A stretch of DNA of 42,989 nt from Calothrix sp. MO_167.B12 (lineage in GTDB: Bacteria > Cyanobacteriota > Cyanobacteriia > Cyanobacteriales > Nostocaceae), in NCBI GenBank assembly GCA_030066045.1, contig JASJCJ010000051.1:1-42989 (forward strand). The letters are read 5' to 3'. The notes below the pieces were generated by a model. It was not told the origin of the DNA, searched no databases, and saw only the letters and a list, made by a program, of their open reading frames with translations. The stretch's first letter is position 1. Each line of letters begins with the position of its first letter. Positions 26,501 to 35,071 of the stretch are shown here, one piece after another. The translations under genes and the position numbers were made by a program.

Positions 26501-27733
26501 TTACGTTTAGATAGCATTTTGCCAATTTTGCAACAACACGCCACTAATTTGAGCTTAAACTTACCACCAATTCAACTTAGTCGAGTTGATTCTAGAAATA
26601 ACGATGCTTTTCAAAATAAGAGTGTTAAGCTCCTCAATACCAGAAGTCGCTTACTAACAGATGTTAAATCAATGTGGAACAACTCTGTACTGGTGATTGC
26701 TGGAACAACAAGTGCAATTTTGAAGATGGTAGATACATTAAATGATAAAACTAGCTTTATGAAAAAATATCCCCAAGGTTTTCAAACAACTACTTTAATT
26801 GTTGATGAAGCAAGTATGATGGTATTTCCTCATTTTCTTGCTCTAGCTACATTAGTCAGAAATGACGGTGAGATTATGTTAGCGGGAGATCACCGACAGC
26901 TTGCTCCTATTATTACTCATGATTGGGAAAATGAAGATCGTCCTCCTGTTTTGCTTTATCAACCTTATGTTAGTGCCTACCAAGCCATTCAAAATCTAAA
27001 AGAGAATTCAGATATTGAAGTATCTGATGAAGCAATATTACGTTCTGCTTTAAGTTTCACCTTCCGTTTACCACCCGTCATCCGTGAACTTATTGCACGT
27101 ATTTATCGGCAAGACGACATTGAATTACAAGGGAAAGAAAGAGATAACAATATAGAACAAGATGAGATTACAGGAAGTTGGGAAAAACTTTTACAAGGAA
27201 GTAAAGGACTTTATCTTGTTCTTCATGATGAACGTGAATCAAAACGTAGCAATCAACTCGAAGTAGAAATAGTTAAAAAGATTCTTGATTCGGGAGGAGA
27301 ACTTCCTGATAACTCTACGGCAATTCTTACACCCCATCGTGCTCAAAGATCGCTACTAAAAACAGAATTGGCAGATTATGATGGAAACGCTGTAGATGTA
27401 ATTGATACTGTCGAAAAAGTGCAAGGTGGTGAACGTGACAATGTAATTGTTTCTGCAACAGCAAGTAATCCATCCGCAATTGGCAAGAATGTGGAGTTTA
27501 TTCTTAGTCTAAATCGCTCAAATGTTGCATTTTCAAGGGTTAAAAAGCGTTTAATAGTAGTTTGCTCTAAAACTCTCCTAGATTATATTCCCACAGAGCT
27601 TGAACACTATGAAGAGGCAATACTTTGGAAAGCTTTACGTTCTGAATGTTCACAGCTTATTTTTACCGAAAATATTAATGAGCATACAGTAGAGATATTC
27701 ACACCTCCTTTAGATGAAATTAGTGAAATTTAA
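23573..27733 (+). CDS. RecB-like nuclease fused to DNA2/UPF1-type SF1 helicase
   Basis: A 1,386-residue protein. The N-terminal about 270 residues form a Cas4/RecB-like (TM0106-type) nuclease: NIRGQIDFVVVL then LVESKAS and HRVQVALYRML give the D/ExK/QxxxY pattern. A lone cysteine near residue 22 and a CxxCx5C triad (KCSDCTLSVHC, about 250-260) fit a [4Fe-4S] clamp. The middle is unassigned. The C-terminal helicase has Walker A LLQGPPGTGKTET, motif II LIVDEASMM, LAGDHRQLAP, SALSFTFRLPPV, VEKVQGGERDNVIVSAT and LNRSNVAFSRVKKRL. Expected activity is 5'-3' unwinding coupled to nuclease action in repair or defence. The sequence is notably AT-rich compared with flanking housekeeping genes, which suggests acquisition. 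No partner gene is adjacent. Confidence 0.85.
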   Translation: MSTTRPSVRVTDIAEYIRYQSCDRRFKLKFNDYELAKQIPFSELIFATSLDPVLEEEGRRREKEWETSLQKDGLCDLTQMSQKSEQDKATDWNDFVQKLQNLSVEQKAYGREISIEGNLGEFNIRGQIDFVVVLWENNQPKLRLVESKASRKDRTYHRVQVALYRMLVRQLIKDNPITINGINLKPENIECVVVRIDENTNKNQDIIQSGAINLDTVEADINRLIASDGALKRIVETDLADLDYQLDQKCSDCTLSVHCLAESARERRLELLGIDSSIVTALHKAGVTTIDNLANLDLTENQVAHIQQDISFTDNLELLKLKAKTRRRTLPGGDYDPNTHEVKQLPNYSGQSQLPEHTINGERLIRVYLSVEYDYVENRIGALAAHVTKSEGKLDPKFEKNEDEKWQPNPNIKEYIEEGHDDNDKPIYKSKELEGEDVIEFQTSAWTGDYKVDNGSEKQLIQGFLLKLVGKIAKVAKAKKAPIHFYVWSRQEMTQLVEGCSRVDSQLLSHLRELLGCRESLEQLIYSCLYDEVDHCYALGWTGRDLAVVTSLPWFGRRYHWQREINGELVNLDQAFSQDVFDFKTNLKIDNKNQWAASNSTNVRKHQFEVRLRYFNSLSAAYWRALWRKLPDPNDPILPSKLKNSIKRYNEAKKLNYLEEYFRARTHAIRWVEEGIRFKNSEITKESLTIADLPDFNLGVDDAAQAGIDFLRLDQHVKVTDWIASHLVPPIYRVSLGRTIPIKNVVLQGNNKLTAEINLDQYNITAEVLQANCTIDVGSFVRLSPSFDNSHQGQTINQLLYGGSTCVVEEINWDTEQIELSVIPGQSQRYQLYSKSYNDVTQVFQNATLDESPSDFVAGRVDRKLQSSQGNHVCQWLAPQNPQIPTQNSLSASDLEQYRNLLQTLPLPNSKQLDDKQIAAAIDGLKTRIQLLQGPPGTGKTETTAIATFLRILARRSAGDIVLITAHTHTAVDNLILRLDSILPILQQHATNLSLNLPPIQLSRVDSRNNDAFQNKSVKLLNTRSRLLTDVKSMWNNSVLVIAGTTSAILKMVDTLNDKTSFMKKYPQGFQTTTLIVDEASMMVFPHFLALATLVRNDGEIMLAGDHRQLAPIITHDWENEDRPPVLLYQPYVSAYQAIQNLKENSDIEVSDEAILRSALSFTFRLPPVIRELIARIYRQDDIELQGKERDNNIEQDEITGSWEKLLQGSKGLYLVLHDERESKRSNQLEVEIVKKILDSGGELPDNSTAILTPHRAQRSLLKTELADYDGNAVDVIDTVEKVQGGERDNVIVSATASNPSAIGKNVEFILSLNRSNVAFSRVKKRLIVVCSKTLLDYIPTELEHYEEAILWKALRSECSQLIFTENINEHTVEIFTPPLDEISEI

Positions 27734-27813
27734 ACGAGCAAAGGATAATTGACGTTTAAATGTGAATTGGGAAAATGTGAGATAAGTAAGAGGATGAAAG
27801 TTACCATAAATGA

Positions 27814-29010
27814 TCAAAGATAATTTTCTAGCTTTCCTGGATTCATTAATGCTATATCAGCTAAAACCTGTACCAATTTCTCAATATGTTCCTTTTGATG
27901 AGTCGCCATCATGGATATTCTCACACGACTAGTAGGAACCGTAGGCGGACGAATGGCTGGGGCAAAAATACCCGCAGATATTAATTGCTTTCCTACCCGT
28001 ACAGCTTCCCCTGCATTCGCTAACTGAAAACAAAGAATAGGGGACTCTGAAGGTAATAACTTCAAATTTGGTAACTGTTGTTTAACTAACTGCCGTAAAT
28101 AAGCCACATTTGACCACAAGCGATCGCGGCGCTGGGGTTCTTGTTGTACAATCTTAATAGCAGCTAATGCCGCCGCTGTATCCCCCGGTGACAAGGCTGT
28201 GGTATAAATCCAACTCGGGGCACGATTGCGTAAAAAGTCTACCAAGGTTCTACTCCCCGCCACATACCCCCCCAAACTACCCAAGGCTTTACTTAAGGTT
28301 CCCATCTGAATTAGTGGGTAGTGGGTACAGCCAAAATGCTCTACACAACCAAAACCATTTTTTCCTAGTACTGCAGTACTATGAGCTTCATCAACCAGCA
28401 CCATACAGTTAAATTCTTCCCCTACTCTTAATAGCGCGGGCAAGGGGCACAAATCTCCATCCATGCTGAACACTGCGTCGGTAATAATTAAACAGCGTCG
28501 GTAATTCTGCCTTACTTGTTGCAACTCTTTTTTAATTGTTGCCACATCGCCATGAGGATACTCAATAACAGTGGCACCGCTGAGAATTGCGCCATTCTTC
28601 AAACTAGAATGGTTGTACTGGTCAGATAAAATTAAATCCCGTTTACCGACTAAGGCAGTAATTGCACCCAGATTTGCCAAATAACCGGAACTAAATATTA
28701 CCGCGTCTTCCGTTTGTTTGAGAGATGCGATCGCTTGTTCTAATTCCCTGTGTAATTCCCTATGTCCACTGAGTAATCTAGAACCAGTACTACCAGTACC
28801 AAATTCCCGAATAGCCCTGGTTGCTGCCTCAATTAACCGCTCATCTCCTGCCAATCCCAAGTAGTCATTGCTAGCAAAATTAATCACCTCCTGCCCATCT
28901 AAGATTACCGTCGCACCGGGGCAACTCTGGATAGTTTTCACAGAGCGATACCAGTCGGCACGGTGAATAGTTTCTAGGGATTGTTCTAGCCAAGCATAGG
29001 GATTAGGCAT
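27814..29010 (-). CDS. bioF: 8-amino-7-oxononanoate synthase (or related alpha-oxoamine synthase)
   Basis: 398 residues from the ATG at 29010 ([20 protein letters not shown]). The frame stays open 47 codons further upstream, but that part is read from heptamer repeats and is rejected. Fold-type I PLP enzyme: [54 protein letters not shown] and the PLP-lysine motif [17 protein letters not shown] are all present. The expected reaction condenses pimeloyl thioester with alanine in biotin synthesis. Other alpha-oxoamine synthases share these motifs; no other bio gene is adjacent. Confidence 0.88.
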   Translation of the reverse strand: MPNPYAWLEQSLETIHRADWYRSVKTIQSCPGATVILDGQEVINFASNDYLGLAGDERLIEAATRAIREFGTGSTGSRLLSGHRELHRELEQAIASLKQTEDAVIFSSGYLANLGAITALVGKRDLILSDQYNHSSLKNGAILSGATVIEYPHGDVATIKKELQQVRQNYRRCLIITDAVFSMDGDLCPLPALLRVGEEFNCMVLVDEAHSTAVLGKNGFGCVEHFGCTHYPLIQMGTLSKALGSLGGYVAGSRTLVDFLRNRAPSWIYTTALSPGDTAAALAAIKIVQQEPQRRDRLWSNVAYLRQLVKQQLPNLKLLPSESPILCFQLANAGEAVRVGKQLISAGIFAPAIRPPTVPTSRVRISMMATHQKEHIEKLVQVLADIALMNPGKLENYL

Positions 29011-29015
29011 TTGCA

Positions 29016-29182
29016 GAGGAGTGAAGGAGGGAAGGAGTGAGGGAGTGTAGACACGAAGTGGCTTCTCGTAGACACGCAGTGGCTTCTCGAAGAGTAGAGT
29101 AGGAGGGAAGGAGGGATGGATAACTGTTAACTGTGAACTAACAACTAACAACTAACAACTAACAACTAACAACTAACAACTA
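29016..29182. repeat. STRR tracts and GTAGACACG repeats upstream of bioF
   Basis: GGAGTGA/GGAGGGA heptamers (about 29018-29046 and 29101-29119), two copies of GTAGACACGNAGTGGCTTCTCG (29046-29092, period 24) and a CAACTAA tract (about 29138-29180). It is read in frame with bioF as a repetitive peptide ([14 protein letters not shown]), which explains the spurious N-terminal extension. Confidence 0.8.
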
Positions 29183-29192
29183 TCAACTGAAT

Positions 29193-29831
29193 TTACTGAC
29201 TGACTTCGGTGCTGCTAAGATGAGCGATGGCTTGTTTAATCCAATCTTCTACAAAGGCATCTTTAGGTAATCCAATTTCTTCACTTACATAGTGTAGGGC
29301 ATGACTTACCTCATGAGCAGTATATCCCAAAGCTAGCAGGGTCATTTGCACTTCTTCTAAAATACCAGGAGCCGGACCATCAGTAGCCACGAAAAATCCG
29401 GCATTCTTGCGCCATTCAATTAACTTACTCTTTAACTCCAAACAAATACGCTCGGCGGTTTTCTTACCCACACCGGGGGCTTGAATTAATAATTGTACAT
29501 TCGTGGTGACAATTGACTGAACCAACTCCGGTAATTCCAGGGTATCTAATAATGCGATCGCTAAAGCTGCCCCAATACCGCTTACACTGATTAAATAACG
29601 AAATAAGTCCCTATCTGCTGGAGAGCTAAAACCATAAAGCAATGGCACCTCATCCCGAATTTGGTAATGGGTGAAAACTTGAATTTCACCCCCAGAACTG
29701 GGTAACTGCTCTACCATTCTGGCTGGGATTTGCAAATCATATCCCATGCCATTAACCTCTAACGTCAAAATATGGCGATTACCACTATGGCTTTGGATGC
29801 CAGCAACTATACCTTTGAGATAACTAATCAT
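29193..29831 (-). CDS. ruvA: Holliday junction branch migration protein RuvA
   Basis: 212 residues from the ATG at 29831 ([13 protein letters not shown]), the conventional RuvA start; a longer frame to 29879 lies inside the upstream gene. It shows the N-terminal OB fold ([31 protein letters not shown]), the tandem helix-hairpin-helix region ([19 protein letters not shown], then [19 protein letters not shown]) and the C-terminal RuvB-contact domain ([20 protein letters not shown]). RuvA binds four-way junctions and loads RuvB. The ATG overlaps the stop of the phosphatase gene by 4 bases. Confidence 0.95.
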   Translation of the reverse strand: MISYLKGIVAGIQSHSGNRHILTLEVNGMGYDLQIPARMVEQLPSSGGEIQVFTHYQIRDEVPLLYGFSSPADRDLFRYLISVSGIGAALAIALLDTLELPELVQSIVTTNVQLLIQAPGVGKKTAERICLELKSKLIEWRKNAGFFVATDGPAPGILEEVQMTLLALGYTAHEVSHALHYVSEEIGLPKDAFVEDWIKQAIAHLSSTEVSQ

Positions 29832-30577
29832 TCCATAAGTCCAAAATACTTTAAACCTTCGAGAATACCACCTGCACAAACATCTTTTGCCAGATAGCGA
29901 TGCTCCCTTGGATTGTCATGGTGCCATTCCAATAACTCTGGACGGGCATTGCCGACAATTATTCCCCTTTCTTCTCCTGCGGCAAATAAAGCAATATCAT
30001 TACCAGAATCGCCACAAGCAACTGTGCGCTCGGCTACAAAATTCCATTTTTGGCGGAGAAACTGCATTGCCTGACCTTTATCGCTGGAAATAGGTACAAT
30101 GTCAAGGTCTATACCGCTACTATAAATTAACTTGATGTCTAACCCCGCTGTTTTCAATTTGGATTCAAGTTGCGGTAAAACCTTTGCTGAATCGGCTTCT
30201 TTCAGGAAAAAACTGACCTTAAAAGCTCCTTGTTCTGAATCGGGTTGGGGAACCAATTCAGGGAAATCAGCAGTTGTAGATAATACCACTTCTTTGTTCC
30301 ATCCCGCAGAAAGTTTTTCTGACCAATGGGAATCAGGCACTTGACTCCCATTGAGATATATTTCTGTTCCCACAGCAACTACCAATGCATCCGGATCTAA
30401 AAGATTTTTTGACTCTTTGAGTTCTTGGTACAGAAATAGCGATCGCCCAGTAGCATATACTATTTTAGTGCCATACTCTTGGCGGTGTTGACTTAGCTTT
30501 TGGCTCAGTTCTACCAAAGCTTGATCATCACCTACAAAGGTATTGTCCAAATCCGTGACAAACATAAATGGTTGCAT
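29828..30577 (-). CDS. spp: Sucrose-phosphate phosphatase (HAD superfamily)
   Basis: A 249-residue HAD phosphatase that removes phosphate from sucrose-6-phosphate in the last step of sucrose synthesis. HAD motif I is [13 protein letters not shown] (about 6-18, nucleophile in DLDNT), motif II VYATGRS, and motif [13 protein letters not shown] (about 188-198). GKxY-type spacing and length match cyanobacterial SPP. Sucrose is a carrier of carbon from vegetative cells to heterocysts, which fits the organism. It is coupled to ruvA by an ATGA overlap, an apparently unrelated partner. Confidence 0.9.
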   Translation of the reverse strand: MQPFMFVTDLDNTFVGDDQALVELSQKLSQHRQEYGTKIVYATGRSLFLYQELKESKNLLDPDALVVAVGTEIYLNGSQVPDSHWSEKLSAGWNKEVVLSTTADFPELVPQPDSEQGAFKVSFFLKEADSAKVLPQLESKLKTAGLDIKLIYSSGIDLDIVPISSDKGQAMQFLRQKWNFVAERTVACGDSGNDIALFAAGEERGIIVGNARPELLEWHHDNPREHRYLAKDVCAGGILEGLKYFGLME

Positions 30578-30766
30578 AATCTTAATCTGTTACCCAAGTA
30601 AATAAACTTTAATAAAAATTAAGATTACCATTGTTGGGGCAATTATCACCGTTCTCAATTAGCCCAATTTTCCGTCTATGATTAAAATCACAGGCTCAAA
30701 CACAAAGTCTGATAAATTTAACAACTTGCACCAATGTTGTTTAGCCCACATTCCCACTTGATAATT

Positions 30767-30985
30767 TTAAGCAGCTTGATTAACAGTTGGTTTTGGAAGT
30801 TCTTCACCTGTTGCTTCATACGCCATAATTAAAGACTCTAACGCTTCAATTCCATTATTTACAGCTTCAGAATAACTATCACCATGAGTTCTCCAAAGCT
30901 GTCCAGGAAAATCAGGAAAACCCACTAAAAAACAATTATCCCCTTCAGACCATTGAATCAGCATTTGATACTTAAATTTGCTCAT
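30767..30985 (-). CDS. hicB: HicB family antitoxin
   Basis: A 72-residue protein with the partial RNase H-like fold of HicB: YQMLIQWSEGDNCFLVGFPD (about 6-25), LWRTHGDSYSEAVNNGIEAL. It normally neutralises the HicA mRNA interferase and represses the operon. The start lies inside the 3' end of the broken hicA (14-base overlap), the usual coupled hicA-hicB arrangement. No DNA-binding tail is present; the protein ends soon after the conserved helix, as in short HicB forms. Confidence 0.85.
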   Translation of the reverse strand: MSKFKYQMLIQWSEGDNCFLVGFPDFPGQLWRTHGDSYSEAVNNGIEALESLIMAYEATGEELPKPTVNQAA

Positions 30986-31202
30986 CTTCTTGGCTCTCCT
31001 GCTGTCTTTCTTCCACTTTTTTTATAGCTTGTTTAACCTCTTTTTCTTGGTATGGTTTAGCATCTAAACCATCTTGACCAGAAATCGTTAATTTCCCACT
31101 ATATAAAGGATGAATCTAGTTGCTATGACTACCTTTTCCTGGGAGTTCTGTAAAATCTAATTCACGTAACATCTTCTTTAACTCCCTGATTTTCTTAGGC
31201 AT
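30972..31202 (-). pseudogene. hicA: hicA toxin gene with premature stop
   Basis: Reading from the ATG at 31202 gives MPKKIRELKKMLRELDFTEL then PGKGSHSN, a TAG at 31118-31116, then IHPLYSGKLTISGQDGLDA, KPYQEKEVKQAIKKVEE and a normal stop at 30972. This is a HicA mRNA interferase. The family has a tryptophan-type residue after GKGSHxx (W-IHP), so the TAG is a one-base change from TGG. The catalytic histidine (GSH) comes just before the break. Unless the stop is suppressed, the toxin is inactive while its antitoxin persists. Confidence 0.85.
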
Positions 31203-31264
31203 ATTTCAGGAATTGATTATGATTCATAGCGTATTAACATAAGCAATATTAAACTAATAATCGG

Positions 31265-31453
31265 TTACCATACCTCACTCTTCCATTCTCCCAAATCCCT
31301 CCCAGAAATAGCCGCAGCCATCAAATCGGGGAATTTATCTGGGCTACAGGCAAATGCAGGAATATCAGAACCAGCTAATGCTTTGGCTATCTTGCGATCA
31401 TACATAGATACCCAGAAATTATCAAACATATTTTGCTGTGATCGCAAATCCAA
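31265..31453 (-). pseudogene. Duplicated 3' fragment of the VWA gene
   Basis: A 62-codon frame whose last about 45 codons (MYDRKIAKALAGSDIPAFA, CSPDKFPDLMAAAIS, RDL.EW) match the C-terminus of the VWA protein encoded at 32044-33195. DNA identity over about 120 bases is high by eye. The von Willebrand domain and the start are missing. The yefM-yoeB genes lie between the fragment and the intact gene. A separate expressed peptide is unlikely. Confidence 0.75.
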
Positions 31454-31477
31454 AACAACCGGGTTTCTCGTAGCAAT

Positions 31478-31780
31478 CTATTCATAATGCGTCCACATCC
31501 TAATTATCTTGACTACTTGCTCGGATTCAATTACCTCATAAACTAATCGATGCTGTATATTTATTCTTCGAGAATAAGCACCCTGTAAATCACCCACTAA
31601 CTTTTCATAGGGAGGAGGATTTTGAAAGGGATTTTCTGCAAGAACGGCAAGCAATTCTTCTGCTTTATCCTTCAAATTACTGGAAGCTAATTTCTTTGCA
31701 TCTTTTTGTGCTTGCTTTGTGTAAACTAACTGCCAATTAGTCTCTTCTTCTTGACTCACCAATCCAAATCCCGATCGCAA
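31478..31780 (-). CDS. yoeB: YoeB/Txe family mRNA interferase toxin
   Basis: A 100-residue RelE-superfamily toxin. The conserved core reads WQLVYTKQAQKDAKKL, NPFQNPPPYEKLVGDLQGAY, SRRINIQHRLVYEV and the C-terminal IRMWTHYE, which holds the His-Tyr pair used for ribosome-dependent mRNA cleavage. A start at the ATG at 31780 overlaps the antitoxin gene by 25 bases; a later start near NWQLVY has no obvious ATG. It appears intact, unlike the nearby hicA. Confidence 0.9.
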   Translation of the reverse strand: MRSGFGLVSQEEETNWQLVYTKQAQKDAKKLASSNLKDKAEELLAVLAENPFQNPPPYEKLVGDLQGAYSRRINIQHRLVYEVIESEQVVKIIRMWTHYE

Positions 31781-31998
31781 TCTTCAATAGAAGTATCTAA
31801 TCCTTCTTTAATAGATTCTCCCATTCCAGGGATAGATAACAAATACAGAGTTTCTTGGATTGCAGACCAATCTTTTTCTGCGAGCAGTATTGCATTACCG
31901 CGATCGCCTTGAATTATAATTGGTTTACCTTCCTGTGCTACTTTGTCAATTAACTTTTGTAAATTATTTTGAGCATCATTTACGGAGAGGGAAGACAT
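31756..31998 (-). CDS. yefM: YefM/Phd family antitoxin
   Basis: An 80-residue protein with the Phd/YefM N-terminus SVNDAQNNLQKLIDKVAQEG (about 5-24), IIIQGDRGNAILLAEKDW, and a disordered acidic C-terminus (GLDTSIEDCDRDLDW) that would wrap the YoeB toxin. It is upstream of and overlaps yoeB, as is standard. It probably autoregulates the pair from the promoter near 32000-32040. Confidence 0.9.
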   Translation of the reverse strand: MSSLSVNDAQNNLQKLIDKVAQEGKPIIIQGDRGNAILLAEKDWSAIQETLYLLSIPGMGESIKEGLDTSIEDCDRDLDW

Positions 31999-32043
31999 AA
32001 TAATTTTTTCGTTCGATGATAAATTTACTGTAGCAAAGCATAG

Positions 32044-33195
32044 CTACTTCATTATTTTGAGGTGTGCCTCACTCCCAATCCATTTTTCCAAATCCCGACG
32101 AGAAATAGCCGCAGCCATCAAATCGGGGAATTTATCAGGGCTACAGGCAAATGCAGGAATATCAAAACCAGCTAATGCTTCAGCTATTCTATGGTCATAC
32201 ATTGGTGCCCCATCATCATTTAATGCCAACAAAGCAATAAACTGCACCCCAGAACCAACCAATGTCCCAATCCGCTTCAACATTTCCTGACGATTACCAC
32301 CTTCATACAAGTCACTAATTAATATGAGGATGGTATCCTGGGGCTGGGAAACAAACCCTTGACAGTAAGCCAATGCCCGATTGATGTCTGTTCCCCCTCC
32401 TAACTGGGTGCCAAACAGTAAATCTACTGGGTCTGATGCTAAATCGGTTAAATCTACTACTGCTGTATCGAACGCCACTATCCTAGTTTTCACAGCAGGT
32501 AATGATGCTAATACCGCCCCGAATATACCCGCATAAACCACAGAGGTTGCCATTGAGCCGCTTTGGTCTATACAAAGAATAATATGTTTTAAAGTACTTC
32601 TTTTGCGCCCGTAACCAATACGTATTTCGGGGATAATGGTACGGTATTCTTTTTGATAATGTTTGAGGTTAGCGCGGATAGTACGATGCCAGTCAATTTC
32701 ATTGTGACGGGGGCGACGGTTGCGGATGGCACGGTTGAGACTACCCAAAACAGCTTGACGGGTGGGGTTAGCTAATTTGCGCTGTAAGTCTTCTACTACA
32801 CAACGCACTACTTGACGAGCCGTATCTTTGGTTTTCTCCGGCATTATGCTGCTTAAAGACAGCAAATTGCCTACTAAATGCACATCTGGTTCTACCTCTG
32901 CTAGCATTTCCGGTTCTAGTAACATCTGCCGTAAATTCAGACGTTCTAGGGCATCTTGTTGCATTACTTTGACTACTGATGAGGGGAAGTAGGTACGGAT
33001 ATCACCCAACCACCGAGCAACCTTAGGGGAAGAACCGCCTAAACCACCAGAGCGTTCCCCATCATACAATGCACTTAAGGTTTTATCTATGCTTAAATCA
33101 GCACCACTCAATTTACAGCCAGTACCATCAGCTTCTTTACTGCCCAAAATCAATCGCCAACGGCGGATGCGTTCTGTCTCGAATTGTTCGCTCAT
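32044..33195 (-). CDS. VWA-domain protein
   Basis: 383 residues from the ATG at 33195 (MSEQFETERIRRWRLILGS); a longer frame to 33315 reads through a hairpin repeat and is rejected. The N-terminal half is a helical region of unknown type (LSGADLSIDKTLSALYDGER, SPKVARWLGDIRTYFP). The C-terminal half is a von Willebrand factor A domain with an intact MIDAS motif CIDQSGSMATS (DxSxS, about 205-215), then GGTDINRALAYC and ILISDLYEGG. Such proteins usually partner with a MoxR-type AAA ATPase; none is in this window. Its last about 45 codons are copied at 31265-31400. Confidence 0.85.
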   Translation of the reverse strand: MSEQFETERIRRWRLILGSKEADGTGCKLSGADLSIDKTLSALYDGERSGGLGGSSPKVARWLGDIRTYFPSSVVKVMQQDALERLNLRQMLLEPEMLAEVEPDVHLVGNLLSLSSIMPEKTKDTARQVVRCVVEDLQRKLANPTRQAVLGSLNRAIRNRRPRHNEIDWHRTIRANLKHYQKEYRTIIPEIRIGYGRKRSTLKHIILCIDQSGSMATSVVYAGIFGAVLASLPAVKTRIVAFDTAVVDLTDLASDPVDLLFGTQLGGGTDINRALAYCQGFVSQPQDTILILISDLYEGGNRQEMLKRIGTLVGSGVQFIALLALNDDGAPMYDHRIAEALAGFDIPAFACSPDKFPDLMAAAISRRDLEKWIGSEAHLKIMK

Positions 33196-33726
33196 AATTT
33201 TATGGTAAAAATAATAGGGAATAGGGAACAGTAAGGATTTTAGCCTAGTACTTTGTCCCATTAATTTTGAAGGGCAGCTGTAGTGCGGGCCGGACAGCCC
33301 GCGTCCGATATACAAATTAAATACGCCACAGCTTACAGCAGGGAGCGAGACGCTCCCACTACAATTATTTACCTATCAGAACTAATGAGAAAAAGCACTA
33401 GACCAATATAAAAAACATAACCTCACCCTCGCTTTTTGCTACGCAAAAATCTTTCCCTCTGCTTACTAAGGAGAGGGATGTCCGCTTTTGTCAGGGTGAG
33501 GTTTTGAGAATATACCAGTAGTCCTTTTCATTAGTTTTTAAGGGCTGCTGTAGTGGGGGCATCTTGCCCGCTTCCTTGTATAGCTATAGCCAGGTAAGTT
33601 AGGACATAGATTCCAAGATTCTCCACTTGCTTATACCCATTTCAATGTCCTAATCAAAATGGCTACAGCTATATTTTGGGAAAATTAGATGAATTTTTGT
33701 ACACCGTAGTACTAAGGATACAACTT
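33196..33726. other. Intergenic region of hairpin repeats
   Basis: Contains GTAGTGCGGGCCGGACAGCCCGC (33281-33303), a second copy of the 48-bp repeat (33341-33389) and a CCTCACCCTCGC ... GGTGAGG inverted pair (33421-33502) common in cyanobacterial gaps. It also has a TGTAGTGGGGGCATCTTGCCCGC hairpin (33549-33573). No gene. Confidence 0.6.
33341..33389. repeat. 48-bp dispersed repeat with hairpin, copy 2
   Basis: GGGAGCGAGACGCTCCC hairpin followed by ACTACAATTATTTACC and TATCAGAACTAATGAG, nearly identical to 16187-16234. Both copies lie next to a GCGGGC-type hairpin repeat, so the two repeats may travel as one unit. Confidence 0.7.
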
Positions 33727-34497
33727 TTAGAATGGAAATATATTTAAGAGTACCGAACCTACATTACTGACAAAATCCACGAAATTAGGTTTACCTCGAT
33801 TCACCTTCTTAGTGATGGGTGTCTGTAATTCTAAGATAAAAGCTTGTACTGCTTGTAATCCAGTTTTATTACTTTGAGAAGTAAACAGTTTTTCGGCTAT
33901 TTGGGCATCTTTTAGAGCACCCGGACTATCAAGTAATTGATATCGAACAGCACCCCTTGCTAAATAAGCATCAGCATACTCTGGTCTAAGAGCGATCGCT
34001 TGATTAAAATAGTCAATAGCTTGCTGTTGGCTGCCTTTTTGTGCTGCTGCTACCCCTAAAGCATAAAATTCTTCTGGTTTGGCAATTTGTAAAGGAATGC
34101 CAATTGCTCCTTGTAAGTTAGCACCGTTGAGACTGGTATTAGTTAATTTTGCATTGACTAAATAGGTATTTCTCAAATCAGCACTAGTTAAATCTGCCTC
34201 CTGGAGATTAGCTCCACTAAGATTAACACCAAATAAACTAGCGGCACTTAAATTAGCTCCTTGTAAATTTGCACCACTTAAGTTAGCACGGCTAATATTA
34301 GCACCCCTTAGATTAGCACCACGTAAATTGGCTCCGGCTAAATCAGCCATAACCAAACCTACTCCACTCAAGTCACAACCTTCACAGCTCTTGGTAGCTA
34401 AGAATTGCCTGAGGTGGTCAGCATTTGCTGCCTGTGCAGTTTGAGCGAAACTCAGGAAACACAGGGCTATAAATACTGATAAATTTTGATTCCTCAT
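33727..34497 (-). CDS. Exported pentapeptide-repeat and TPR protein
   Basis: A 256-residue protein with a Sec signal peptide (MRNQNLSVFIALCFLSFAQT, cleavage likely after AQA near 23). Pentapeptide repeats A(D/N)LxG follow at about 50-130 (ANLRGANLRGANISRANLSG and onward), forming a right-handed beta-helix. A tetratricopeptide segment (about 145-200: FYALGVAAAQKGSQQQAIDY, LRPEYADAYLARGAVRY) comes next, then a hydrophobic C-terminal end. An NH2-terminal SCEGCDLSG pair of cysteines precedes the repeats, as in many cyanobacterial members. Probably periplasmic or lumenal; function unknown. Confidence 0.85.
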   Translation of the reverse strand: MRNQNLSVFIALCFLSFAQTAQAANADHLRQFLATKSCEGCDLSGVGLVMADLAGANLRGANLRGANISRANLSGANLQGANLSAASLFGVNLSGANLQEADLTSADLRNTYLVNAKLTNTSLNGANLQGAIGIPLQIAKPEEFYALGVAAAQKGSQQQAIDYFNQAIALRPEYADAYLARGAVRYQLLDSPGALKDAQIAEKLFTSQSNKTGLQAVQAFILELQTPITKKVNRGKPNFVDFVSNVGSVLLNIFPF

Positions 34498-34536
34498 AAC
34501 CCAACATGAAAATCTACTGAGTCAACTTTAACCCAG

Positions 34537-34636
34537 GAGTGAAGGAGTGAGGGAGGGAAGGAGTGGAGGAGGGAAGGAGTGGAGGAGTGAAGGAGTGGAG
34601 GAGTGAAGGAGTGAAGGAGTGAAGGAGTGAAGGAAG
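34537..34636. repeat. STRR heptamer tract (GGAGTGA/GGAGGGA)
   Basis: About 100 bases of GGAGTGA and variants between the pentapeptide gene and the nifB leader. Confidence 0.85.
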
Positions 34637-35071
34637 GATTAAAAACTATCCAACCACCAATAACTGTCAACCTTCAATTCCTAAATCATCATTTTCTCAT
34701 CCGTGCCATCCTTCAATCCATATAAATCCGTGATCCTCTTTTGCAAATAATTCTCATCTTTATGCTATAATGAATTCATATCCAAACTAGTTAATCTATG
34801 ATGGGCGATCGCCGTACCAAAACTTAAAAAAACATAAATTACACTTTTTTTCAAAAATCAAGTGATATGTTGGATACAGATTGAATAAAGCTAATGCTTG
34901 GAGTATTCATCTCTCAATCAATTGCTAGCTGATTTTCAATTCCACAATCAATTAATGATTCAGTTTTAGGCGCGTTAACCTGGTGCCTGAGTGGTGATTA
35001 TAGTACTCAAAATTTAGGTTAAGATTTTTATCAAACCCTTAATATGGTTAGGTTTTAGGTTATCATAGACA

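Noticed and set aside
29011-29151. 47-codon N-terminal extension of bioF
   Set aside because: Encoded by heptamer and GTAGACACG repeats; the conserved enzyme starts at [11 protein letters not shown] (29010).
33196-33315. 40-codon N-terminal extension of the VWA protein
   Set aside because: It includes a GCGGGC hairpin repeat; the ATG at 33195 gives a clean conserved-looking start.
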